16,793 nucleotides of DNA, taken from the NCBI GenBank assembly GCA_964543995.1, contig CAZJBB010000053.1, forward strand, positions 1 through 16,793, in the 5' to 3' direction. The position numbers were made by a program, and so were the translations under genes. Each line of letters starts with the position of its first letter. Positions within the stretch are counted from its first letter, which is position 1. This stretch comes from CAIXTV01 sp964543995 (GTDB lineage Bacteria; Bacteroidota; Bacteroidia; Bacteroidales; CAIXTV01). The notes beneath the pieces are model-generated. The model was not told the DNA's origin. It saw nothing but the letters and a program-made list of their open reading frames with translations, and made no database searches. Shown piece by piece: positions 7,250 to 13,659 of this stretch.

Positions 7250-8239
7250 TTATGCTCCTGTTTCAATATATACCTCCAGTAGTTCGGTATGGTGTTCAGG
7301 ATGAATTTGCACTTGATCACATAATCCAGGTATGAGGACACATTCTCCTTTTGCAACAGGAGTTACCATGTCCCCGGTTTTTAAATGAAAAGCCCCATCC
7401 GTACATAAATACACCACAAAGGAATCCAGTTCGCTATAATCTTTTTCCACTGCATGGTGTAAGTGGATCATATTTGAGATAAAAAAGGGTTCTTTCACTA
7501 AGGTAGACATGCCTTCCTTTGGGAAACGATAATCGGTTTTATAGTTTGGATATACGGTAAAATCAAGGGCATCCAAAGCCAATTCCGTGTGCAATTCACG
7601 AGGAATTCCCTTATCGTCCAATCGATCCCAATCGTAAATTCTATAAGTTATATCGGAAGTTTGTTGGATTTCAGCCAGTAATATCCCGCTTCCAATGGCA
7701 TGAACTCTCCCTGCCGGAATATAAAAAACATCACCTTTTTTAACGGTTTCAAAATTCAGAATCTCTTTTATTTTTCCTTCATTCAAGGATTTAACATAAG
7801 ACGCTTTATCCAGCTTACGGTTGAATCCGCTAACCAACTCAGCGCCTGCATCGGCTTGCATCACGTACCACATTTCCGTTTTTCCATTGCATTGGTGTCG
7901 CTTCTCGGCTAAAGCATCATCAGGATGCACCTGTACTGAAAGCTTGTCTTGAGCGTCAATAATTTTCAGTAACAAAGGAAACTCTAATCCGTGCTTTTCA
8001 AATATGGCATCACCCACTAAGTCACCCATATAAACTTCAATAAGCTCTGAAATTTCATTTTCTGCTAAAAAGCCATTGCTCACCACGGACATATCTCCCT
8101 CCACAGAAGACAAAAGCCAAACCTCTCCACAATTGGGCAGAGGGGCGTAGTTCATTCCCAACAAATCATGAATTTTATTTCCTCCCCAAATTTTATCTTT
8201 GAAGATGGGATTGAATTTTAATGGATATAATTGCTGCAT
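7250..8239 (-). CDS. manA: Mannose-6-phosphate isomerase, class I
   Basis: A 329-residue type I phosphomannose isomerase interconverting mannose 6-phosphate and fructose 6-phosphate, feeding GDP-mannose for glycans or mannose catabolism. The cupin metal site is intact: QVHPDD at 103-108 (Q103, H105), E122 in KTEMWYV, and H180 in YIPAGRVHAIG. The conserved SDITYRIYDWDR segment (195-206), with the catalytic arginine, is also present. Length matches the short bacterial form (about 310-330 residues). The first residues, MQQLYPLKFNPIFKDKIWGG, match the usual N-terminus, so the start at 8239 is secure. It is monocistronic by appearance and shares its upstream region with the divergent PepSY-like gene, with interleaved promoters. 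Confidence 0.95.
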   Translation of the reverse strand: MQQLYPLKFNPIFKDKIWGGNKIHDLLGMNYAPLPNCGEVWLLSSVEGDMSVVSNGFLAENEISELIEVYMGDLVGDAIFEKHGLEFPLLLKIIDAQDKLSVQVHPDDALAEKRHQCNGKTEMWYVMQADAGAELVSGFNRKLDKASYVKSLNEGKIKEILNFETVKKGDVFYIPAGRVHAIGSGILLAEIQQTSDITYRIYDWDRLDDKGIPRELHTELALDALDFTVYPNYKTDYRFPKEGMSTLVKEPFFISNMIHLHHAVEKDYSELDSFVVYLCTDGAFHLKTGDMVTPVAKGECVLIPGLCDQVQIHPEHHTELLEVYIETGA

Positions 8240-8243
8240 AAAA

Positions 8244-8277
8244 TTTGGTAATTAAATACAAAATTAATGTAATTTTG
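8244..8277 (+). promoter_or_regulatory. Promoter of the PepSY-like gene, overlapping the manA promoter
   Basis: TTTG (8244-8247), a 22-nt spacer and TAATTTTG (8270-8277) form an exact consensus match. Transcription would begin near 8284, leaving a leader of about 42 nt before the ATG at 8326. The two divergent -7 boxes are only 3 nt apart, so the two polymerases would compete for the site. Confidence 0.72.
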
Positions 8278-8290
8278 CTTTCCTAACAAA
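8259..8290 (-). promoter_or_regulatory. Promoter of manA, overlapping a divergent promoter
   Basis: On the minus strand, TTTG (8290-8287), a 20-nt spacer and TAATTTTG (8266-8259) match the Bacteroidota consensus exactly. The start would be near 8252, about 13 nt upstream of the manA ATG. It lies across the promoter of the opposite-strand gene at 8326. Confidence 0.72.
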
Positions 8291-8325
8291 CGTTATGCTT
8301 AATTGAATTTTCAAACATTTGGTAT

Positions 8326-8781
8326 ATGAACAAAAGTGTTATTATTCTTTTTCTATTAATCCCATTTGCCTTGTTTGCTAAGGATAAAACCACCCCTCCG
8401 GCCGAAGTTTTAAATGCATTTAATAAATTGTATCCCAATCAAAAACATCCGGAATGGGTAAAGTTAAACAATACTTATAAAGCCCATTTTAATATCAAAT
8501 TTATTTTAAAAACGGTAACTTTCAACGAAAAAGGGATTTTACTTGAAACCGAAACTGAGGTGGACGAAAACGACCTTCCTCCTGCCGTTTTGGATGCCAT
8601 TGGTGAAAACTTTAAGAACCACAAAATCAAGCAAGCATTTCATGTAAAAACAGACCAAGAATTGAAGTATAGAATTCATGTAAAAAGAGGAAAATCAAAT
8701 TTTTTTGTTGTATATGACTTAAACGGGAAAATGCTTGAAAAGATTGATTTAAGTAATAAACAGACTACTATTACCTTATAA
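8326..8781 (+). CDS. Small exported PepSY-like protein
   Basis: A 151-residue protein with a clear signal peptide (residues 1-18, MNKSVIILFLLIPFALFA, then KDK). The mature part contains two similar halves: PPAEVLNAFNKLYPNQKHPEWVKL (24-47) and LPPAVLDAIGENFKNHKIKQAF. Each has a Pro-x-x-Val-x-x-A-[FI] helix followed by beta strands (for example FNEKGILLETETEV and FFVVYDLNGKMLEKI). This is the layout of the PepSY-like (DUF2874) periplasmic family that is abundant in Bacteroidota. Their function is not established; protein binding or inhibition has been suggested from the fold. The gene stands alone, with its own promoter divergent from manA, and no T-tailed terminator follows. Family placement comes from pattern recognition only. 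Confidence 0.75.
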   Translation: MNKSVIILFLLIPFALFAKDKTTPPAEVLNAFNKLYPNQKHPEWVKLNNTYKAHFNIKFILKTVTFNEKGILLETETEVDENDLPPAVLDAIGENFKNHKIKQAFHVKTDQELKYRIHVKRGKSNFFVVYDLNGKMLEKIDLSNKQTTITL

Positions 8782-8813
8782 ATTTTTATTATTTAGAATT
8801 TATTTAAATTAAA

Positions 8814-8848
8814 TTTGTATCGAATTATAAGTTAAATTAATATCTTTG
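8814..8848 (+). promoter_or_regulatory. Promoter of the ferredoxin gene
   Basis: TTTG (8814-8817), a 23-nt spacer and TATCTTTG (8841-8848) fit the Bacteroidota consensus. Transcription would start near 8855, giving a leader of about 19 nt. The upstream TAAATTTG (8810-8817) is itself a -7-like octamer and might act as a second promoter. Confidence 0.75.
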
Positions 8849-8873
8849 CCTCGAAAACTAAAAACTAAATAAA

Positions 8874-9041
8874 ATGGCTTATACAATTTCAGACGATTGT
8901 ACTGCATGCGGTACTTGTATTGACGAATGTCCGGTTGAGGCGATCTCCGAGGGCGATATTTATAAAATTGACGCTGACATTTGCACCGATTGTGGTGCTT
9001 GTGCTGATGTTTGTCCGGTTGAAGCAATTCATCCTGAATAA
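8874..9041 (+). CDS. 2[4Fe-4S] ferredoxin
   Basis: This 55-residue soluble electron carrier starts at ATG 8874 (MAYTISDDC). Two complete CxxCxxCxxxCP motifs are present: C9, C12, C15, C19-P20 and C37, C40, C43, C47-P48. Each is followed by VEAI, reflecting the internal duplication of bacterial (clostridial-type) ferredoxins, and each half can hold one 4Fe-4S cluster. It is short for the family but complete. It would donate or accept low-potential electrons, for example with oxidoreductases of 2-oxoacids or radical-SAM systems; the partner is not visible here. The gene is monocistronic, with its own promoter and a strong terminator, suggesting high independent expression. Open frames on the opposite strand (8809-9048) and in another frame (8920-9114) are shadows of it. 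Confidence 0.95.
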   Translation: MAYTISDDCTACGTCIDECPVEAISEGDIYKIDADICTDCGACADVCPVEAIHPE

Positions 9042-9058
9042 ATTTCAAGAATTTAAAG

Positions 9059-9089
9059 AAACTGTCTTCATTGAAGGCAGTTTTTTTTT
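9059..9089 (+). terminator. Rho-independent terminator of the ferredoxin gene
   Basis: Stem AAACTGTCTTC / GAAGGCAGTTT (11 bp with one T-G wobble) around a 3-nt loop, ending in an uninterrupted run of nine T, 17 nt after the stop codon. Confidence 0.93.
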
Positions 9090-9110
9090 GCCCATTTTCA
9101 AGGAGGAAGC

Positions 9111-9623
9111 TTAATGCTTTTTGACAATAATATCCGGTGTGGTAACGGTATTGCTTTGATGCAAACCTCTGTCTAATATATAGAATTCAAACCGAATGGT
9201 ATCATACACCGACAGTTGGTTATTGATATACACTTCCATTTGAATTTCACCGCTTAAAGGCATTTCTTTTCCGGAGGGATTAATAAGGGGAATACGGGCA
9301 TTAAAGGGCAATGGAGGAACAACTTCTGTCCAATTTCCTTTTTGTTTTTCGAAATAATGAATGAGAAAATTATAATAATACGGACTTCCCGGATTATATG
9401 GAGCCAAGGTATCTTCGGGAGAAAGCCCAATATCTCCATTTCCATCGGTAAATGAAAATGTAATGACCCCTTTTTCGTCAATAATGGTGTTGTTTGCTAT
9501 CTTAGAAAAGTCTTTAAATTGGATTGCAGGTATATCAGGATAACTCTCTTTCTTCTTACATGAAAGCAGCAGTAAAAAGACTGAAATTGCAATAATTAGT
9601 TGTATTTTTGAAGTTGAATACAT
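9111..9623 (-). CDS. Putative lipoprotein of unknown function
   Basis: A 170-residue protein with a lipoprotein signal: hydrophobic residues 7-20 end in a lipobox LLSC with the acylated cysteine at 22, followed by KKKE. The mature domain begins FPDIP-like (YPDIPAIQF, 28-36) and continues with ITFSFTDGNGDIGLSPEDT (54-72), where the D/G-rich turn could bind a cation. The rest is beta-rich (NFLIHYFEK, GEIQMEVYINNQ, IRFEFYILDRG). It resembles small Bacteroidota lipoproteins annotated as hypothetical; I recognise no enzyme family. It is transcribed divergently from the LuxE-like gene with 39 bp between the two start codons, and convergently with the ferredoxin gene. Confidence 0.82.
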   Translation of the reverse strand: MYSTSKIQLIIAISVFLLLLSCKKKESYPDIPAIQFKDFSKIANNTIIDEKGVITFSFTDGNGDIGLSPEDTLAPYNPGSPYYYNFLIHYFEKQKGNWTEVVPPLPFNARIPLINPSGKEMPLSGEIQMEVYINNQLSVYDTIRFEFYILDRGLHQSNTVTTPDIIVKKH

Positions 9624-9642
9624 GGAAGCAATAAAAGGAGTA

Positions 9643-9650
9643 TAAAGGTA
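9643..9650 (-). promoter_or_regulatory. Possible -7 element of the lipoprotein gene
   Basis: On the minus strand the sequence is TACCTTTA, matching TAnnTTTG at 7 defined-plus-spacer positions out of 8, placed about 20 nt upstream of the lipoprotein start. No good -33 TTTG is found at the right distance, so this is a weak call. Confidence 0.35.
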
Positions 9651-9662
9651 CGAATAAAAAAG

Positions 9663-10646
9663 ATGAATTTAACACCTAACCCTATTTTTGATATTTGCAG
9701 CGAAGAACAATTTGACAAAATGGCTCTTCAAGTATTTCATTATCAATATAGTAATAATTCTATTTATCGACTTTGGGTGGATGGGTTGAATATTAAACCT
9801 GAATCCATCTTGGATTTCAAACAAATACCATTTTTACCCATTCAATTTTTTAAAAGTCATGAAATTTTTTGTGGACACCCTGTTCCCCAAGTAAAATTTA
9901 TCAGTAGCGGCACCACTGAAACCGGAAATTCAGCCCATTTTATTAAAGACATCTCACTTTATGAACAAAGCTTTAATAAAGGTTTCAGTCTTAGCTTTGG
10001 GAACCCTGAAAACTTTCATATTTTAGCATTGCTTCCTTCCTATTTAGAAAGAACCGGGTCGTCATTGGTATACATGATGGAGCACTTGATAAAAGCAAGC
10101 AAGGATGAACATAGTGGATTTTATTTACATGATTTCCAGGCGCTTCACGAAAAACTGAAGATACTCAAGGCATCAGATAAAAAAACCATGCTTTGGGGTG
10201 TAAGTTATGCCTTACTCGATTTTTGTGAGGAATTTCCTATGGATTTCCCCGATCTACTTATCATAGAAACCGGTGGAATGAAAGGAAAAAGAGAAGAAAT
10301 GATACGTCAACAACTTCATTCCTCCCTATGTAAGGGCTTTGGTGTAAACAGCATTGCTTCGGAATATGGCATGACCGAACTGTTATCACAAGCGTATTCT
10401 TTGGGAAACGGCATCTTTAAATGCCCCCCTTGGATGAAAATACGCATTCGAGATGTATATGACCCATTAAGCCACATCAACTCTCACCGAAATGGCGCAA
10501 TTAATATAATCGACCTTGCAAACCTCCATTCATGCAGTTTTATTGCAACCGATGATATTGGTGTTTTGCACGAAGACCAAAGCTTTGAAGTCTTAGGTCG
10601 CACAGACAACAGTGATATTAGAGGGTGTAATTTGCTTTACAGTTAA
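9663..10646 (+). CDS. LuxE-like adenylate-forming acyltransferase/synthetase
   Basis: This 327-residue member of the ANL (acyl-CoA synthetase-like) superfamily is most like LuxE acyl-protein synthetases and PaaK-type enzymes. The ATP-binding P-loop is SSGTTETGN (81-89), the A5-type motif is SEYGMTELL (233-241), ATDDIGVL is at 295-302, and the A8-like region is LGRTDNSDIRGCNLL (311-325). It lacks the full C-terminal lid domain of classical ligases, as LuxE proteins do. The expected chemistry is activation of a carboxylate as the acyl-AMP and transfer to a thiol or other acceptor. No luxC/luxD partner is present, so bioluminescence is not implied. hemW begins 2 nt after its stop codon, and the two are probably co-transcribed. 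The substrate is unknown. Confidence 0.8.
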   Translation: MNLTPNPIFDICSEEQFDKMALQVFHYQYSNNSIYRLWVDGLNIKPESILDFKQIPFLPIQFFKSHEIFCGHPVPQVKFISSGTTETGNSAHFIKDISLYEQSFNKGFSLSFGNPENFHILALLPSYLERTGSSLVYMMEHLIKASKDEHSGFYLHDFQALHEKLKILKASDKKTMLWGVSYALLDFCEEFPMDFPDLLIIETGGMKGKREEMIRQQLHSSLCKGFGVNSIASEYGMTELLSQAYSLGNGIFKCPPWMKIRIRDVYDPLSHINSHRNGAINIIDLANLHSCSFIATDDIGVLHEDQSFEVLGRTDNSDIRGCNLLYS

Positions 10647-10648
10647 TC

Positions 10649-11776
10649 ATGGCAGGCATTTATATTCACATTCCTTTTTGTAGAAAAAAATGCGCTTACT
10701 GCGACTTTTTCTCCTTAACTTCTTTGTCGAAAAAAGAAGATTACCTGGTTGCATTAAAAAAAGAAATGGTCTTGCAATCCGGTTTTTTAAAAGGTGAAAA
10801 AATAAATACTATTTACTTTGGTGGAGGGACCCCTTCCATGCTCAGTTTCGAAGAATTGAATCCTATAATAGAAAGCATCTTTAGCTTATTCGAAGTTATT
10901 GAACATCCGGAAATCACCTTAGAGGCCAATCCGGAAGACATTGATGTTCAATGGATAAAGAATTTACTGGAATCGAAAATCAATCGTATTTCAGTTGGCA
11001 TTCAATCTTTTAACAGTGAAATCTTACAAAGAATAGGGCGAAAACATTCTGCAGAAAAAGCAATATCAGCGTTGAAACTCTTAATTGAATATGGATTTAA
11101 TAATCTCACTGCCGACCTTATTTATGGAATCCCCGGTCAAACAAATTCGATTCTTGAAAAGGATCTCCAAACGCTAATACAATTGAAAATTCCCCATATC
11201 TCGGCTTATGCGCTCACTGTAGAGGAAAAAACGCCATTATCACTCCAGATTAAAAAAGCATTATTTCCTCAGCCCGATGAAAACCAAATGACGGAGCAAT
11301 TTTATCTCGTCAAAGATGCCTTAGAAAAAATGGGATATGAGCATTATGAAATTTCAAATTACGGTTTAGCAGGTCACCAGGCAAAGCACAATGTGTCCTA
11401 TTGGATGGGAGAAAAGTACTTAGGGCTTGGGCCTTCCGCTCATTCTTATAACGGAAAAATCCGAAAATGGAATGTCTCCAATGTTCATGATTATATCCTA
11501 TCCATTCAAAAAGGAATTCTTCCGTGCGAATTTGAAGAAATTAGCAAAACCATGCAATTGAATGAATACATCCTCACCCGTCTAAGAACTCAGTGGGGTA
11601 TCAACCTCAAAGAAATTCAGGCTGAATATGGTGAAATGGCTCGACAACACATTGTATATCAATCACAAAAACCTATTTCAGAGGGTTTGTTTCTGCTCGA
11701 AAACGACACTATTAGACTCAGCCGAAAAGGCATGTTACTTACCGACAGGCTTTCTGCCGGGCTTTTTATGGACTAA
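10649..11776 (+). CDS. hemW: Radical SAM heme chaperone HemW
   Basis: A 375-residue radical SAM protein. The cluster-binding motif CRKKCAYCDFF is at residues 11-21 (C11, C15, C18). It lacks the fourth cysteine that distinguishes true oxygen-independent coproporphyrinogen oxidase HemN, and this supports the HemW assignment. The SAM-binding GGGTPS is at 58-63, and EANPED, SVGIQSFN and the C-terminal HemN_C-type segment (YEISNYG, LGLGPSAHSY) are in place. HemW proteins bind heme and insert it into target proteins. The gene follows the LuxE-like gene by 2 nt. Its last 42 bp (11735-11776) also encode the C-terminus of the gene on the other strand, so the two convergent reading frames overlap. Confidence 0.93.
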   Translation: MAGIYIHIPFCRKKCAYCDFFSLTSLSKKEDYLVALKKEMVLQSGFLKGEKINTIYFGGGTPSMLSFEELNPIIESIFSLFEVIEHPEITLEANPEDIDVQWIKNLLESKINRISVGIQSFNSEILQRIGRKHSAEKAISALKLLIEYGFNNLTADLIYGIPGQTNSILEKDLQTLIQLKIPHISAYALTVEEKTPLSLQIKKALFPQPDENQMTEQFYLVKDALEKMGYEHYEISNYGLAGHQAKHNVSYWMGEKYLGLGPSAHSYNGKIRKWNVSNVHDYILSIQKGILPCEFEEISKTMQLNEYILTRLRTQWGINLKEIQAEYGEMARQHIVYQSQKPISEGLFLLENDTIRLSRKGMLLTDRLSAGLFMD

Positions 11777-12913
11777 ATTTTGAATAGAATCTTTCAGTAA
11801 TTTAATTTCGAGGGAATCCCTTACCAACTGCAAATTCACAGGATCTTCGGTAAGTTTTACTTTCACCATAACCGGATTATGGTCACTAAATTCGAAGCCT
11901 AAAGGAAGGGTTTTTACCATTTGAGCTTCTATATTTGGTGAAATCAGGAAGAAGTCAATGGTTGTGGTCTTTGTTCTCCCTTTAGTATATGAAATATCTA
12001 AAAACCGATTCGACGGACAAGCAGTATCAAATAAATACTTCCAAGTCTTGGGCATAAATGATTCCGGAAAAGCAGGGTGTATCACTTCAGCAATATCACC
12101 CGATGGATAATTCCTTTTCTGAAACCCCGGAGGGTTTTGGTTCCAATCTCCTCCGGCAATGATGTAATTGCCTTTTGAATATTCATCTAACAAAATCGTT
12201 TTCAAGACTTTAAGCTCACCATCTCTCAACCTTCCATCTTCATCAAATGCAGAGTTGTGCATGTTAATTACCACCAAGTCCTTTCCATTGTTAAGCTGCT
12301 TTCGTGTAACCATCAAACACCTCTTCAACATAAACAGGTTTTTGGGCCATTCATAATTTACCTCAAATCCTTGGCGATACGCTTCTTTGAGATGATAGCG
12401 TGTAAACGTCATTAAGCCGGCATTTACTTTTCCCATAGGAGAGGTCAGTGGGACGGGGACAAATCCAACCTGATAATTGGTGGCATAAAGGCGATTGAAT
12501 GTTCGAAGCGCTTTGGCGAGCAATTCATCTTGTCGGGTGTTAAAGCTTCGTTTTGAATCCACATCCACTTCCTGAATCAGAAAATAATCCACCTCAGAAT
12601 TTGAAAAAAGGAAATTAAAAATACCATTCAAGTTTTTTTGGTAGGTATCCAATTCACACATTACCCGAGTCCCTCCATCATAGAAAAAATCCATGTCTTT
12701 GCCTAAACCACAGTAGCCTATATTCCAACTGATAAGTGTAAGTTCTTGAGAATCTGAAAACTCCTTGTCGAAATTTCCTTGTATTTTAATTTCTGTTCGT
12801 AAAGGCGGCGCATAAAAGTTCGCACTGGTCCATATCAAAAAAGCAATCACACCCAGCAAGGTAATACCCACCAAGCATGATATAATTTGAATACCCCTGA
12901 TAATCAGTTTCAT
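11735..12913 (-). CDS. Membrane-anchored endonuclease/exonuclease/phosphatase family protein
   Basis: A 392-residue protein with an N-terminal hydrophobic anchor (about 7-30) and an EEP (DNase I/Mg2+-dependent phosphatase-like) domain at about 58-351. Conserved metal and catalytic positions are visible: N64 in ISWNIGY, E115 in IQEVD, H219-N220 in VINMHNS, D256 and N258 in AGGDWNQNP, D320 in TIDFFLI, and D344-H345 in FSDHNPV. The set appears complete, so the enzyme should be active as a phosphodiesterase or phosphatase in the periplasm or at the membrane. The family covers nucleases, sphingomyelinases and inositol phosphatases, and I cannot tell the substrate. The C-terminal tail (about 352-392) is charged and overlaps the 3' end of hemW in antisense. 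Confidence 0.88.
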   Translation of the reverse strand: MKLIIRGIQIISCLVGITLLGVIAFLIWTSANFYAPPLRTEIKIQGNFDKEFSDSQELTLISWNIGYCGLGKDMDFFYDGGTRVMCELDTYQKNLNGIFNFLFSNSEVDYFLIQEVDVDSKRSFNTRQDELLAKALRTFNRLYATNYQVGFVPVPLTSPMGKVNAGLMTFTRYHLKEAYRQGFEVNYEWPKNLFMLKRCLMVTRKQLNNGKDLVVINMHNSAFDEDGRLRDGELKVLKTILLDEYSKGNYIIAGGDWNQNPPGFQKRNYPSGDIAEVIHPAFPESFMPKTWKYLFDTACPSNRFLDISYTKGRTKTTTIDFFLISPNIEAQMVKTLPLGFEFSDHNPVMVKVKLTEDPVNLQLVRDSLEIKLLKDSIQNLVHKKPGRKPVGK

Positions 12914-12950
12914 TTATCTTTATTATGTCAATAATGTTAATTTAGCATTT

Positions 12951-12958
12951 CAAATATA
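12951..12958 (-). promoter_or_regulatory. Probable -7 element of the EEP-family gene
   Basis: TATATTTG on the minus strand is an exact TAnnTTTG box, about 38 nt upstream of the start at 12913. No TTTG is found at the expected -33 position. Confidence 0.45.
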
Positions 12959-13011
12959 CAAAAAAAATGTGTTCCTATTTCCATTTATTCGCTAAGCTGT
13001 TTTTATAATTG

Positions 13012-13019
13012 TATATTTG
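13012..13019 (+). promoter_or_regulatory. Probable -7 element for the gene at 13046
   Basis: TATATTTG is an exact TAnnTTTG box; transcription would start near 13026, 20 nt before the ATG. A -33 TTTG is not evident, so activator dependence is possible. Confidence 0.5.
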
Positions 13020-13045
13020 CTAAAGAAATTTTTAAAATAGATGTT

Positions 13046-13579
13046 ATGGAAGACGAAATTTTCGGAATTGGATCTCGATTAAAACATCCTCAATTTGGAA
13101 AAGGGGTGGTAGTCCAAATTCGTTCAGATGTATATGAAATTGCTTTTATTGAAAATGGCATACGACAGATTTCGAGAACCTTCGAAGGTCTCGAAGTTAT
13201 TGAAGTAGTGGAAACCCCATCGGAGATGGTAACTTATGAAAAGATTGAAAAGAGCTTAATTAGGGTATTGAGAAAATTTAGCGATATCCATGAAACGGTC
13301 CCCATTGGAACTAAATGGGCCAATGGAAGGCTAGTGATGTTTCCCGGAGATAGCAGTTTAAAAGAAAAAGAAGTTCCCATTGACGCATTTTTTCATAAAA
13401 TAGTTATGGTTCGTGATCGGTTGCGGGTGTTGGAACAAAAACTTAATGCCAGCAAACTAAGCGATGACGAAAAAGTGGATATGCAACAATACATTACCCG
13501 AATTTATGGTAGTTTAACCACGTTTAATATTCTTTTCAAAAACAAAGACGACTACTTTGTAGGAGAGAAAAGCAATTAA
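13046..13579 (+). CDS. Conserved hypothetical protein with SH3-like N-terminus
   Basis: A 177-residue soluble protein. Residues 6-52 (GIGSRLKHPQFGKGVVVQI, then YEIAFIENGIRQISRTFEGLEVI) follow the [RK]-[VL]-x-HPxFGxGxV pattern. Small beta-barrel (SH3/Tudor-like) domains at the ends of some DNA helicases and related proteins have this pattern. The remainder is charged and helical: about 60-85, then TKWANGRLVMFPGDSSLKEKEVPIDAFFHKIVMVRDRLRVLEQKLN at about 90-135 and a final helix-rich part. There is no signal peptide or catalytic motif. A role in nucleic-acid or protein binding is a guess from the N-terminus. An alternative ATG 5 nt upstream is out of frame. The gene precedes the GH3 gene by 80 bp but seems to be separately promoted. 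Confidence 0.8.
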   Translation: MEDEIFGIGSRLKHPQFGKGVVVQIRSDVYEIAFIENGIRQISRTFEGLEVIEVVETPSEMVTYEKIEKSLIRVLRKFSDIHETVPIGTKWANGRLVMFPGDSSLKEKEVPIDAFFHKIVMVRDRLRVLEQKLNASKLSDDEKVDMQQYITRIYGSLTTFNILFKNKDDYFVGEKSN

Positions 13580-13602
13580 TTTGCATTTTCAACGGCCGAA
13601 TC

Positions 13603-13619
13603 GAATGTAATTTACATTC
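13603..13619. promoter_or_regulatory. Perfect 17-bp palindrome at the GH3 promoter (operator-like)
   Basis: GAATGTAATTTACATTC has 8-bp arms around a single central base. It lies where the -33 region of the promoter with -7 box 13635-13642 should be, a typical place for a repressor or a replacing activator. It could alternatively fold into a short hairpin downstream of the gene ending at 13579, but no T tract follows directly. Confidence 0.55.
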
Positions 13620-13634
13620 TTCGTGAAAATTTTT

Positions 13635-13642
13635 TAAATTTG
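13635..13642 (+). promoter_or_regulatory. Probable -7 element of the GH3-lysE operon
   Basis: TAAATTTG is an exact TAnnTTTG box, with transcription expected near 13649 and a leader of only about 11 nt before the ATG at 13660. A consensus -33 element is missing; the position is occupied by the 13603-13619 palindrome. Confidence 0.55.
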
Positions 13643-13659
13643 CAATTCATACTAGATGC

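Noticed and set aside
8809..9114. Longer open frames on the minus strand (8809-9048) and in another + frame (8920-9114)
   Set aside because: Both are shadows of the 55-codon ferredoxin gene at 8874-9041, which has two perfect cysteine motifs, a promoter and a terminator.
9603..9610. TATTTTTG as promoter of the LuxE-like gene
   Set aside because: It matches TAnnTTTG, but no TTG/TTTG lies at the required -33 distance and it is inside the opposite-strand lipoprotein coding region; too weak to call.
9663..10646. Bioluminescence (lux) locus
   Set aside because: Only a LuxE-like fold is present; luxA, luxB, luxC and luxD are absent, and LuxE/PaaK-like proteins occur widely in non-luminous Bacteroidota.
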